Shown in pieces: positions 53,549-63,755 of a stretch of 64,000 nucleotides of DNA. The stretch's first letter is position 1; each line of letters opens with the position of its first letter. Both the position numbers and the translations under genes were made by a program. Source of the stretch: SHVO01 sp050246995 (GTDB lineage Bacteria; Pseudomonadota; Alphaproteobacteria; Rhodospirillales; Rhodospirillaceae). The notes beneath the pieces were generated by a model. That model searched no databases, was not told where the DNA came from, and worked only from the letters and a program-made list of their open reading frames with translations. The DNA lies in assembly GCA_050246995.1 (NCBI GenBank), contig JBFWVA010000008.1, positions 1 through 64,000 of the forward strand, given 5' to 3'.

Positions 53549-54264
53549 GATTTTTTCGTCTTTTTTTCCGCCGTCTTCGCGGCGGCCTTCACGATTTTCT
53601 TTTTCTGCATCACGGCCTGGGGTGACCCCGGCGGCGGCGTCTTTGGCTTGAAAGCGCAAAGATCGGCCACGGGACAGCGCCAGCACTGCGGCGTGCGCGC
53701 GACGCAGATATAGCGGCCGTGCAGGATGAGCCAATGATGGGCGTGACGCTTGAACGCGTCCGGCGTCACTTTCTCGAGTTTCTCTTCCACATGCAGCGGC
53801 GTCTTGCCGGGCGCGAGTCCGGTGCGATTCGAGACGCGGAAGATATGCGTATCCACGGCGATCGTGGGCTGATCGAACACCACGTTCATCACCACGTTGG
53901 CCGTCTTGCGGCCGACGCCGGGGAGTTCTTCCAGAAGATCGCGGTTCGCTGGAACTTCGCTGCCGTATCGCTCCACCAGGATCTTCGACAGCGCCATCAC
54001 GTTCTTGGCCTTGGTGTTGAAGAGGCCGATGGTCTTGATGTAGTCGCGCAGTTTCGTCTCGCCGAGGTCGAGCATCTTTTGCGGGGTGTCGACAACCTTG
54101 AACAGCGGACCGGTCGCGCGGTTGACGCCGATATCGGTGGCCTGCGCCGAGAGAACGACAGCGACGAGAAGCGTGTAAGGATTGAGATAGACGAGTTCCG
54201 TCGCGGGCTCCGGATTCTGGTCCCGCAGCCGTGTGTAAAACGTGACGATGTCAGCCGGCTTCAT
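53545..54264 (-). CDS. nth: endonuclease III
   Basis: A 239-residue base-excision repair glycosylase/lyase acting on oxidised pyrimidines. The helix-hairpin-helix ELPGVGRKTANVV contains the catalytic lysine, VDTHIFRVSNR contains the catalytic aspartate, and the 4Fe-4S cluster loop has four cysteines spaced C-x6-C-x2-C-x5-C (from CVARTPQCWRC). A lysine-rich C-terminal tail of about 25 residues is longer than in E. coli Nth and may add DNA contacts. The stop of dapB's neighbour overlaps: nth starts within the last four bases of dapB (ATGA). Confidence 0.94.
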   Translation of the reverse strand: MKPADIVTFYTRLRDQNPEPATELVYLNPYTLLVAVVLSAQATDIGVNRATGPLFKVVDTPQKMLDLGETKLRDYIKTIGLFNTKAKNVMALSKILVERYGSEVPANRDLLEELPGVGRKTANVVMNVVFDQPTIAVDTHIFRVSNRTGLAPGKTPLHVEEKLEKVTPDAFKRHAHHWLILHGRYICVARTPQCWRCPVADLCAFKPKTPPPGSPQAVMQKKKIVKAAAKTAEKKTKKS

Positions 54265-55058
54265 AAGCCGAGCACATCTCTCATAGTGTAAAGACCCGGC
54301 TTACGGCCTTTCACCCACATGGCGGCGCGCACGGCGCCGCGGGCGAAGACTTCGCGGGACGAGGCCTTGTGCGTGATCTCGATGCGCTCGCCGTCGGCCG
54401 CGAAGATGACCGTGTGATCGCCAACTACATCGCCGCCGCGCAATGTCGCGAAGCCGATCTCGCCCTTCGGACGCGCGCCGACCTGGCCGTCGCGGGTCCG
54501 GCGCGAGACTTTCTCCAGCGCGACGCCACGGCCTTTTGCGGCCGCTTCACCCAGGCCCAGAGCCGTGCCCGACGGAGCGTCGACCTTGTGACGGTGGTGC
54601 ATTTCCACGATTTCGATGTCGTAGTCGTCCTTCAGGACGCTTGCGAGCTTTTCGGTAAAGGCGAGCAGCACGTTCACACCGGTGCTCATGTTGGGCGCCT
54701 GGACGATAACGGTCTTCTTCGCGGCGGCCTTGAGGGCGCGCTTCACGTCCGGCGTTAATCCCGTCGTTCCGACAATGAGCGCGGCGCCGTGCTTGCGCGC
54801 GAGTTCGATATGCTTGGCGGTCGCCGCCGGCGTGGTGAAGTCGATCACCGCGTCGCAAGCCGCGAACAGGGCCGCGCCATCGCCCGTGATCTTCACGCCC
54901 GCGGGCTTTTGCCCCACCAGCGTCCCAAGATCCGTGCCGAGGGCCGGGGACTTCGCCGGTTCCGTGCCGCCGCCGAGCTTCGCGCCCTTGGTGCGCAAAA
55001 TCTCCGCGACGAGCATGCGACCCATGCGGCCCGCGCAGCCGACGATTCCGATTTTCAT
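54261..55058 (-). CDS. dapB: 4-hydroxy-tetrahydrodipicolinate reductase
   Basis: A 265-residue enzyme of lysine and diaminopimelate synthesis. The NAD(P)-binding motif GIVGCAGRMGRMLV is at residues 4-17. The catalytic region EIVEMHHRHKVDAPSGTAL carries the conserved HH..K..PSGT signature. Length and order are typical. Coupled to nth by a four-base overlap. Diaminopimelate links it to peptidoglycan synthesis. Confidence 0.96.
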   Translation of the reverse strand: MKIGIVGCAGRMGRMLVAEILRTKGAKLGGGTEPAKSPALGTDLGTLVGQKPAGVKITGDGAALFAACDAVIDFTTPAATAKHIELARKHGAALIVGTTGLTPDVKRALKAAAKKTVIVQAPNMSTGVNVLLAFTEKLASVLKDDYDIEIVEMHHRHKVDAPSGTALGLGEAAAKGRGVALEKVSRRTRDGQVGARPKGEIGFATLRGGDVVGDHTVIFAADGERIEITHKASSREVFARGAVRAAMWVKGRKPGLYTMRDVLGL

Positions 55059-55159
55059 GTGCGTTAGTCCCGCCGAAATTTCGCGGCGGAGTATCGCCTA
55101 CTCTGCTGCCTGAGCAAATGCGTCTTTTGCGGGCAGCCGTCGCCTAACGACGTTCGGAG

Positions 55160-56302
55160 TTATTCCGCGGCATCCGTGAAGAACTCCTTCACCCGGTCGA
55201 GGAACGACGTGCTTTCCGGCGAGTAGGTCCGGCTGTCGCTTTCCTTGGCGAATTCCTGGAGGAGCTTCTTCTGCTTGTCGGTGAGGTTCACCGGCACTTC
55301 AACGGCCGCTTCGAGGAACATGTCGCCGCGCGCCGTGGAGCGGAGCACGGTCATGCCCTTGCCCTTCATGCGGAAGCGGTGGCCGTTCTGGCAGCCCTTG
55401 GGGACACTGACCTTCACGCGGCCGCCATCGACCGCCGGCACTTCAACATCGCCGCCGAGGGCGGCGACATGCATCGGGATCGGCATGCGCATGAACAGGT
55501 TCGCGCCTTCACGCTGGAAGATGCGATGCGGCGCAATGGCGAGGAAAATATAGAGATCGCCCGGCGGGGCGCTGTTGAGGCCGGCTTCGCCTTCACCGGC
55601 GAGACGGATGCGGGTGCCTTCCTCGACACCGGCCGGGATCGTGACTTCGAGTGTCTTGTCCTTACGCACGCGGCCCGCGCCGTTGCACTTGCCGCAAGGG
55701 TCGGTGATGACCTGACCGCCGCCGTGACAGGTCGGGCAGCTCCGTTCGACGGTGAAGAAACCCTGCTGGCTGCGCATCTTGCCGGCGCCGCGGCAGGTGG
55801 GGCACGTGCTGGGCGCCGCGCCGCCCTTGCTGCCGGAACCTTTGCAGGATTCGCAGGCGATCGAAGACGGCACCTTGAGTTCGGCCTTTTTGCCGAAGAA
55901 GGCCTCTTCAAGGGTGATTTCGAGATTGTAGCGGGTGTCCTGACCGCGTCCGGCATTTCTGCCGCCGCCGCCGCGCCGGCCCATCATGTCGCCGAACATC
56001 TCGTCGAAGATGTCTGCGAAGCCGCCGCCGAACCCGAAGCCGCCGCCGCCTCCACCACCGCCGCCTTGATCGAAGGCCGCGTGGCCGTAGCGGTCGTATG
56101 CCGCGCGCTTCTGTTCGTCGCGCAGGATCTCATAGGCTTCGCTGAGGACCTTGAACTTGTGTTCGGCCTCTTTATCGCCCGGGTTCTTATCCGGGTGATA
56201 CTGCATGGCGAGCTTGCGGTAGGCCTTCTTCAAATCTTCGGCCGAGGACGTCTTCGCGACACCCAAGACCTCGTAGAAACACTGCTTCGCTGCTGTCGCC
56301 AT
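55160..56302 (-). CDS. dnaJ: chaperone DnaJ
   Basis: A 380-residue type I Hsp40. The J-domain (about 1-70) has the essential HPD in YHPDKNPGD. A glycine-rich linker follows (RRGGGGRNAGRG region), then four zinc-finger repeats CESCKGSG, CPTCRGAG, CPTCHGGG and CGKCNGAG. The C-terminal substrate-binding domains complete it. It stimulates DnaK ATPase and delivers unfolded clients. It lies 92 bases downstream of dnaK with hairpins in between, the usual order. Confidence 0.96.
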   Translation of the reverse strand: MATAAKQCFYEVLGVAKTSSAEDLKKAYRKLAMQYHPDKNPGDKEAEHKFKVLSEAYEILRDEQKRAAYDRYGHAAFDQGGGGGGGGGFGFGGGFADIFDEMFGDMMGRRGGGGRNAGRGQDTRYNLEITLEEAFFGKKAELKVPSSIACESCKGSGSKGGAAPSTCPTCRGAGKMRSQQGFFTVERSCPTCHGGGQVITDPCGKCNGAGRVRKDKTLEVTIPAGVEEGTRIRLAGEGEAGLNSAPPGDLYIFLAIAPHRIFQREGANLFMRMPIPMHVAALGGDVEVPAVDGGRVKVSVPKGCQNGHRFRMKGKGMTVLRSTARGDMFLEAAVEVPVNLTDKQKKLLQEFAKESDSRTYSPESTSFLDRVKEFFTDAAE

Positions 56303-56340
56303 CGCGCGTAACTAACTCTTGCCCGCCTGCCTTTGTGCAA

Positions 56341-56391
56341 CACCCGGAGCCTTGCGAGCCCCGGGTGCCGTCCCCGTGTTAGTTATAACAC
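56341..56391 (-). other. hairpins between dnaK and dnaJ
   Basis: Two stem-loops: cacccgg/ccgggtg (56341-56366), and gtgtta-gtta-taacac (56376-56391), the latter directly after the dnaK stop. Neither has a T-run on the minus strand. They could stabilise the dnaK message or lower readthrough into dnaJ, as is known for dnaK-dnaJ operons in other bacteria. Confidence 0.45.
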
Positions 56392-56394
56392 AGG

Positions 56395-58302
<1,908 letters not shown>

Positions 58303-58446
58303 GCTCTCTTTTCCTTCCATGAGGCGGACACAGGCGGGCCCATACTGGCGCCCGGGGTGTCCCCTGCTTATGTTCGCTTCTTCTGTTCGCTCAGGGCCTT
58401 AGCGCTAGAATTTCTCCGCCGCGCCAAGGCATTCAAACCTGGGGCG

Positions 58447-58475
58447 TATATAAGGGGGGTCAGATAGGGCCGCAA
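58447..58475 (-). promoter_or_regulatory. possible promoter of dnaK
   Basis: On the minus strand TTGCGG (58470-58475) and TATATA (58447-58452) are spaced by 17 bases, about 145 bases before dnaK. CCTTATAT within it also resembles the -10 box of heat-shock sigma factor promoters. No CIRCE inverted repeat (TTAGCACTC-N9-GAGTGCTAA) is visible in this gap. Confidence 0.33.
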
Positions 58476-58492
58476 CGGGCCAACCGACTCTT

Positions 58493-59209
58493 TTGTCACC
58501 GTTTTTCGGGGTTTGGGGCCTCCGGAAAACCCAGTTTTGGAGCTTGGACCCCCTGAAAACCGGGAACCTGAGCCTTTTCGGGGACGCGAACCCCCCTCCC
58601 GCACTACCGAAAGGGGTGGTTTTCCGCCCCAAGGCGGTTTCTGCTGCGCTGCAGCAAGAGTTGCTGGCCGCTGTCCGCGAGATTGCCCGCGGCGCGCCCT
58701 TTCAGCATCCCCGCACACGGGGCGGCGGCATGACCTCAGCCGCCATGACCAATACCGGGGAGGCCGGCTGGTGGAGCGACGCGAAGGGCTACCGTTACAT
58801 CACAACCCAACCGGGCTCCGACCGGCCGTGGCCGCCGATGCCGGGCCTCTTTCTTGAGATAGTGCGGCTGGCGGTAAAGGGGAGTCCCTGGCCGGACTTT
58901 AAACCGGACGCCTGCCTCATCAACTTCTACGCCCCCGGCGCCAAGATGGGCCTGCATCAGGACCGGGATGAAAAGGACTTCGACCAGCCGATCGTCACGG
59001 TCTCCCTTGGCGACGACGCGGACTGGCTGATCGGCGGCGAAACGCGCACCGCCAAGACCACGGCTTTCCTCGTCCAAAGCGGCGACGCCATTCTTATGGG
59101 CCCGCCCGGACGCATGCTGTTCCACGGTGTGCGCAAGATCCACCCGGGCACGAGCCCGCTTGGCGATCTTCACGGACGCATCAGTCTGACGTTTAGAAAG
59201 GCGCTGTGA
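58493..59209 (+). CDS. alkB: AlkB-type alkylated-DNA repair dioxygenase
   Basis: Fe(II)/2-oxoglutarate dioxygenase that removes methyl groups from 1-methyladenine and 3-methylcytosine. The iron ligands are seen in LHQDRDE (His and Asp) and FHGVRKI (second His), and the 2-oxoglutarate-binding arginines in GRISLTFRK. PDACLINFYAPGAKMGLHQD matches E. coli AlkB closely. The start is unsure: the frame opens at a TTG (58493), with another TTG at 58544, and no ATG precedes the conserved part. The first 20-25 residues of the long version resemble nothing in the family. Confidence 0.88.
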   Translation: MSPFFGVWGLRKTQFWSLDPLKTGNLSLFGDANPPPALPKGVVFRPKAVSAALQQELLAAVREIARGAPFQHPRTRGGGMTSAAMTNTGEAGWWSDAKGYRYITTQPGSDRPWPPMPGLFLEIVRLAVKGSPWPDFKPDACLINFYAPGAKMGLHQDRDEKDFDQPIVTVSLGDDADWLIGGETRTAKTTAFLVQSGDAILMGPPGRMLFHGVRKIHPGTSPLGDLHGRISLTFRKAL

Positions 59210-60463
59210 TTATTTCACCGCACTGACGCGGAAGATGGTCTGCGAGCCATCGTCGGCGATGAGCAGGCTGCCGTCCTTGGCGACCGCGACGCCGGCGGGA
59301 CGGCCCCACACTTCCGGTTTATCGCTGCCGGTCCAGAAACCGCTGGCAAAGACCTTGTAGGAATTCGCGGCCGGTTTGCCGCCTTTGAACGGCACGAAGA
59401 CGACATGATAGGCGCGCGGCTTTTCCGCATTCCATGAGCCGTGCAGCGCGACGAAGGCGCCGCCCTGGTATTCGGCCGGGAAGCTTGTGCCGGTGTAGAA
59501 GGTGAGGCCGAGCGGCGCGGAGTGCGAACGGAACAGCACATCGGGAACGATGGCTTTCTTTACGAGGTCCGGTTTCTTGTCGGCGAAGCCCGGCTGCGGG
59601 TTCTGGCCGAGATAGCTGTACGGCCAGCCGTAGAAGCCGCCGTCTTTCACACTGGTCAAATAATCGGGCACGAGTTCGTCGCCGAGGCCGTCGCGCTCGT
59701 TGACCACCGTATAGAGCGTGGTGGTGCCGGGATAGAACGCCGTACCCACCGCGTTGCGCAGACCACTGGCGAAGGTGCGCTGCTTGACGGCCTTGCCGCC
59801 TTCGAGGGTGAATTCCTGGATGGTGGCGCGCTGCTCTTCTTCCTCGGCGATATTGCCGCGCGAACCAATCGAGACGTAGATCTTCGCGCCATCGGGCGCG
59901 AGGGTGACATTGCGGGTGACGTGCCCGCCGCCGCCGCCAAAGGCGCCGTCGGCGCTGATGCGTTCCTGAGGCGCGCGCGCCTTGGCGTCGCCCGGCGTGT
60001 ATGGGATTCGCCAAATGCCGTCGGCGTCACCGACATAGAGCGCGTCTTTGCCCGCTGTGATGCCGTAGACGATCCTGAATCCTTCGGCGAACGTCTGCGT
60101 GAGTTCGGCTTTGCCATCGCCATCGGCGTCGCGAAGCAGCGTGATTTTGCCCGGACGCTGTTCGGCAAGAAGCACGTCTCCGTTGGATGCGACGAACATG
60201 TTGCGCGCGTGAGAAAGGCCGCTCGCGAATACATTCACACGGAAGCCCGCGGGCACGGCCGGCATCTGTTCGGCGCGCGGCTTATCGTTGGACGTATTGG
60301 CGCGGCTGGGCGTTGCGTAGGGTTTGGCGAGCGTGGTTGCCGCGATCTCGATCACCGCGCCCGGCGTTTGCTCGCGCTTGTTAAGATTGTCCGCCTGCGC
60401 CGCCGCGAATCCGGCGGCGCCGACGACACCGAGAGCCACCGCAACTTGTCCGAACCGCTTCAT
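59210..60463 (-). CDS. secreted sorbosone/glucose dehydrogenase-like beta-propeller protein
   Basis: A 417-residue protein with a signal peptide (residues 1-22, ending AAA/QA) and a six-bladed beta-propeller of the glucose/sorbosone dehydrogenase family (PF07995). Repeated blade segments include VFASGLSHARNMFVASNGDV, LLRDADGDGKAELTQTFAEG and GVAVAKDGSLLIADDGSQ. Some members are PQQ-dependent L-sorbosone dehydrogenases, while others have no proven activity. It would work in the periplasm. It lies between grpE and alkB but is unrelated to the heat-shock genes by function. No pqq genes are in the window. Confidence 0.8.
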   Translation of the reverse strand: MKRFGQVAVALGVVGAAGFAAAQADNLNKREQTPGAVIEIAATTLAKPYATPSRANTSNDKPRAEQMPAVPAGFRVNVFASGLSHARNMFVASNGDVLLAEQRPGKITLLRDADGDGKAELTQTFAEGFRIVYGITAGKDALYVGDADGIWRIPYTPGDAKARAPQERISADGAFGGGGGHVTRNVTLAPDGAKIYVSIGSRGNIAEEEEQRATIQEFTLEGGKAVKQRTFASGLRNAVGTAFYPGTTTLYTVVNERDGLGDELVPDYLTSVKDGGFYGWPYSYLGQNPQPGFADKKPDLVKKAIVPDVLFRSHSAPLGLTFYTGTSFPAEYQGGAFVALHGSWNAEKPRAYHVVFVPFKGGKPAANSYKVFASGFWTGSDKPEVWGRPAGVAVAKDGSLLIADDGSQTIFRVSAVK

Positions 60464-60523
60464 CGTTTTTTCCTTCGTTTGCTATGCAACAGTGAGGATC
60501 ACGAACCGGCAGGGCGCCGCGCT

Positions 60524-61138
60524 TTAAATCTTGGTGTCGACTCCGGACCCCGCTTGTTGGGCCGGCGCGGCTTCGCGCTTCGGACCGCCGCGCGAAACGA
60601 CCACCATCGCGGGACGCAACAGACGGTCATGGATCAGGTAGCCGTCCTGGAACACCTGCACGACCGTACCGGCGGGAACGGCGGTGTTCTCGACTTCCTG
60701 GATGGCGTTGTGGAGGTTGGGATCGAACGCCTGATTGAGGGAGGTCACACGGCGCACGCCCTGATTCTCAAGGATCGTGTGCAGTTCCTTTTCAGTGAGC
60801 TCGACACCGACGGCGAGGTTCTTCAGCGTCTCGTTGCTGGCGCGCGTTTCCGCCGGCGCGGCAAGCAGCGCGCGCGACAAATTATCGGCCACCTGCAACA
60901 GCGCCTTGGCGACATTGGTGACCGCGTATTTCGCATTGTCCGAAATGCGCTTGTCGGCGCGCTTGCCGGCGTTCTCGGCTTCAGCGAGCGCGAGGAGCTT
61001 GTCTTTCTTCAGCTCCTCGATCTGGGCTTCCAGTTCGAGGAGGCGCTTCTGGGCGTTCATCTCCCATTCCGTGGGCGCGCCTTCGGGAGCGCCTTCAGAG
61101 TTAGGAGCGGCTTCAAACGGGGGTTCTGCGTTGGTCAT
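60524..61138 (-). CDS. grpE: nucleotide exchange factor GrpE
   Basis: A 204-residue DnaK co-chaperone that releases ADP. The long N-terminal coiled coil (about 25-85, NAQKRLLELEAQIEELKKDK) is followed by the dimerisation helices and the C-terminal beta domain with the conserved AIQEVENTAVPAGTVVQVFQ and GYLIHDRLLRPAMVVVS. It starts 25 bases after hrcA, as in the common hrcA-grpE operon. Confidence 0.95.
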   Translation of the reverse strand: MTNAEPPFEAAPNSEGAPEGAPTEWEMNAQKRLLELEAQIEELKKDKLLALAEAENAGKRADKRISDNAKYAVTNVAKALLQVADNLSRALLAAPAETRASNETLKNLAVGVELTEKELHTILENQGVRRVTSLNQAFDPNLHNAIQEVENTAVPAGTVVQVFQDGYLIHDRLLRPAMVVVSRGGPKREAAPAQQAGSGVDTKI

Positions 61139-61162
61139 GTAATCTTTTTCCGATGTCTTCTT

Positions 61163-62230
61163 TTAACGATCCAGGATGCGGCCCACCAGCTTCGCGGTGT
61201 AGTCGACCATAGGAATGATGCGCGCATAGTTGAGGCGCGAGGGGCCGATAACCCCGATGGCGCCGACGATCTGCTCGCGGGAATTCTGGAACGGCGCCAC
61301 AACCATCGAACATCCGGCCATGCCGAAGAGTTCGTTTTGAGCGCCGATGAAAATCTGCACGCCGTCCGCCTTGCCGACGAGATCAAGCAGGCGCACGACC
61401 TGCTCGCGCGCTTCGAGGGCGCTGAACAATTGGCGAATGCGTTCCAAGTCCTCCAGCGCGGTGACGTTGCTGAGAAGGTGCGACTGGCCTTTAACAATGA
61501 GTGCGCCGCCGAGAGTCCCGGCCCGGTCGCCGCTCCACGTCGCGAGGCCCGCCTGAACGACTTTGGCGGTCAGTTCGTCGAGTTCGGCGCGCCCCGATTC
61601 AAGTTCGGCGAGGATGCCCGTGCGCGCTTCGGCGACGGTCTTGCCGGCCAGGCGTGCCGCGAGGAAATTGCCCGCTTCCACCAGCGCGGACGGGCGCAAT
61701 TCGGTCGGAACTTCGAAGACGCGGTTCTCGACGTTGCCGCTTTCATCGACCATGACCACCAGCGTGCGGCCTGGCTTAAGGTTCACGAACTCGATGTGTT
61801 TGAGCGGCGCTTCCAGTTTCGGCGCAAGCACAAGGCCGGCGCAACGCGCGAGACCGGCGAGCGCGCCCGTGGCCTGGCCGAGCACTTCTTCCGGCGAGCG
61901 GCCGGCGGCCTGGCAATGGGCGTCGATGGCGCTGCGCTCGGTCGCGTCCAGTCCGCCTACTTGTAAGAGGCCGCTGACAAACATGCGAAGGCCCGCATCC
62001 GTGGGAAGGCGGCCGGCGGAAGTATGCGGCGCGTAGAGAAGGCCCGCATATTCGAGATCGGCCATCACGTTGCGGATGGTCGCGGGCGACAGCGAGCCAC
62101 CAAGCTTACGCGCGATGGTGCGCGATCCCACCGGCTCGCCCGTCTCGACATAGGAGTCCACCACGTGGCGGAAGATCTCCCGCGAACGTTCGTTCAGTGC
62201 GACTACGCTGTGGCCGTCGGGCTGAAGCAT
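61163..62230 (-). CDS. hrcA: heat-inducible transcription repressor HrcA
   Basis: A repressor of 355 residues from this start. The N-terminal winged helix has LNERSREIFRHVVDSYVETG and the recognition region GGSLSPATIRNVMADLE; the GLLYAPHTSAGRLPTDAGLR block follows. It represses heat-shock operons by binding CIRCE sites. An ATG at 62245 would add five residues. The start at 62230 has a GGAG just upstream and leaves room for a leader after the promoter at 62262-62290. It lies upstream of grpE. Confidence 0.93.
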   Translation of the reverse strand: MLQPDGHSVVALNERSREIFRHVVDSYVETGEPVGSRTIARKLGGSLSPATIRNVMADLEYAGLLYAPHTSAGRLPTDAGLRMFVSGLLQVGGLDATERSAIDAHCQAAGRSPEEVLGQATGALAGLARCAGLVLAPKLEAPLKHIEFVNLKPGRTLVVMVDESGNVENRVFEVPTELRPSALVEAGNFLAARLAGKTVAEARTGILAELESGRAELDELTAKVVQAGLATWSGDRAGTLGGALIVKGQSHLLSNVTALEDLERIRQLFSALEAREQVVRLLDLVGKADGVQIFIGAQNELFGMAGCSMVVAPFQNSREQIVGAIGVIGPSRLNYARIIPMVDYTAKLVGRILDR

Positions 62231-62261
62231 GGACTCCAAAACCATTGGAATGACTGGCCGG

Positions 62262-62290
62262 TATGTAAGGCGGCCTCAAGGGGGCGTCAA
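62262..62290 (-). promoter_or_regulatory. promoter of hrcA-grpE
   Basis: On the minus strand TTGACG (62285-62290), five of six consensus bases, and TACATA (62262-62267) with a 17-base spacer. Transcription would start near 62255. No CIRCE element is visible around it. Confidence 0.5.
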
Positions 62291-62416
62291 TGCGCTCTAC
62301 CGTTGATTTTCTTCGCGATTTTGAACCTCCAGGCGGGGAATTGCGGGGATTCCCATGGCTTTACCCACACCGCCGCAGGGTGTAGACGGACGCCCACCTT
62401 TTGGAGCCCAGACCTT

Positions 62417-63154
62417 ATGACCGAAACCCGCCGTCCCTCGGGACGCTCCGCCGATGCCCTCCGCCCCGTATCCCTTGAACTGGGGGTGAACAAACACGCC
62501 GAGGGTTCGTGCCTGGTGAAATTCGGCGATACGCACGTGTTGTGCACCGCCACCATCGAAGAACAAGTTCCGCCCTGGCTGAAGGGCGGCGGCAAGGGGT
62601 GGGTGACGGCGGAATACGGCATGCTGCCGCGCGCCACCAACACCCGCACCGCGCGCGAAGCGGCCAAGGGCGGCCAGTCCGGCCGCACGCAGGAGATCCA
62701 GCGCTTGATTGGGCGTGCGCTGCGGGCCGTCACGGATCTGCGCACGTTCGGCGAAATCCAGATCCGCCTGGACTGCGACGTCATCCAGGCCGACGGCGGC
62801 ACAAGAACCGCAAGCGTCACCGGCGCCTACGTCGCGCTGCACCAGGCCTTCGGAACCATGAAGAAACTCGGCGCCATTCACCGCATCCCGCTGAAGGAGC
62901 CCGTCGCGGCCATCAGCGCGGGGCTCTACAACGGCATGCCGGTGCTCGATCTCGACTACGCCGAGGATTCGAAAGCCCAAGCCGATGCGAACTTCGTGCT
63001 GACCGCCTCGGGCGGCATCGTGGAAGTCCAAGGCACGGCGGAAGATCATCCGTTCACTGAAGCCGAATTCCACGCGTTGCTCGATCTGGCGAAGAAGGGC
63101 ATCGGCGAACTCGTCGTTCTGCAGCGCGCCGCGCTGGCGAAGATCGGACTGTAA
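62417..63154 (+). CDS. rph: ribonuclease PH
   Basis: A 245-residue phosphorolytic 3'-5' exoribonuclease that trims tRNA precursors. It begins RRPSGRSADALRPVSLELG with the RNA-binding arginines. GMLPRATNTRTAREAAKGGQ holds the phosphate-binding site and DVIQADGGTRTASVTGAYVA the catalytic region. The ATG at 62417 follows TTGGAGCCC. The frame is open far upstream without support. Divergent from hrcA, as in most alphaproteobacteria, and followed by rdgB. Confidence 0.95.
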   Translation: MTETRRPSGRSADALRPVSLELGVNKHAEGSCLVKFGDTHVLCTATIEEQVPPWLKGGGKGWVTAEYGMLPRATNTRTAREAAKGGQSGRTQEIQRLIGRALRAVTDLRTFGEIQIRLDCDVIQADGGTRTASVTGAYVALHQAFGTMKKLGAIHRIPLKEPVAAISAGLYNGMPVLDLDYAEDSKAQADANFVLTASGGIVEVQGTAEDHPFTEAEFHALLDLAKKGIGELVVLQRAALAKIGL

Positions 63155-63158
63155 AAAC

Positions 63159-63755
63159 ATGCCGAGGCGTTTTCCCGGCGGCAAACTCGTTCTGGCGAGC
63201 CACAACCAAGGCAAGCTGCGCGAGATCCGCGAGCTGCTCGCGCCCTTCAACGCCGAGGTGATCTCCGCCGGTGATTTGGGATTGCCCGAACCGGAAGAAA
63301 CGGGTTTGTCGTTTGTCGCGAACGCCGAACTGAAAGCCCTCGCGGCCGCCATGGGCGCGCAGCTCATCGCGCTGTCGGACGATTCAGGTCTTGCGGTCGA
63401 CGCCTTGAACGGCGCGCCGGGCATTTATTCCGCGCGCTGGGCGGGACCGGAGAAGGATTTCAATCTCGCCATGCGCAAGATCCAGAACGCGATGGGGGAT
63501 AATCCGGTCAAAACCGCCCGGTTTATCTGCGCTTTAACCCTGGCTTGGCCGGACGGCCACTGCGAGACGGTTGAAGGAAAAGTCGAAGGGACGCTGACCT
63601 TTCCGCCGCGCGGGGACCACGGCTTCGGCTACGATCCCATCTTCATCCCGGACGGTTTCGACATCACCTTCGGCGAAATGGATCCGGCCAAGAAACATGA
63701 GATGAGCCACCGCGCGGACGCTTTCCGCAAACTCGTGGCGGCGAGCTTCTCTTGA
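63159..63755 (+). CDS. rdgB: non-canonical purine NTP pyrophosphatase (RdgB/HAM1)
   Basis: A 198-residue house-cleaning enzyme that hydrolyses dITP, ITP and XTP. The N-terminal LVLASHNQGKLREI forms the phosphate-binding site. SFVANAELKA, ALSDDSGLAVDALNGAPGIY and FGYDPIFIP are the other family blocks. It begins four bases after the rph stop and overlaps hemW by four, so rph-rdgB-hemW is an operon. Confidence 0.94.
   Translation: MPRRFPGGKLVLASHNQGKLREIRELLAPFNAEVISAGDLGLPEPEETGLSFVANAELKALAAAMGAQLIALSDDSGLAVDALNGAPGIYSARWAGPEKDFNLAMRKIQNAMGDNPVKTARFICALTLAWPDGHCETVEGKVEGTLTFPPRGDHGFGYDPIFIPDGFDITFGEMDPAKKHEMSHRADAFRKLVAASFS

Noticed and set aside
53553..53608. T-rich stretches considered as a terminator after bactofilin
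   Set aside because: They are the lysine codons of the convergent nth gene read on the other strand, and no stem precedes them.
58454..58466. ggggggtcagatag resembles one arm of the 37-bp repeat
   Set aside because: Only a half-site with no matching second arm within 40 bases. Chance is likely.
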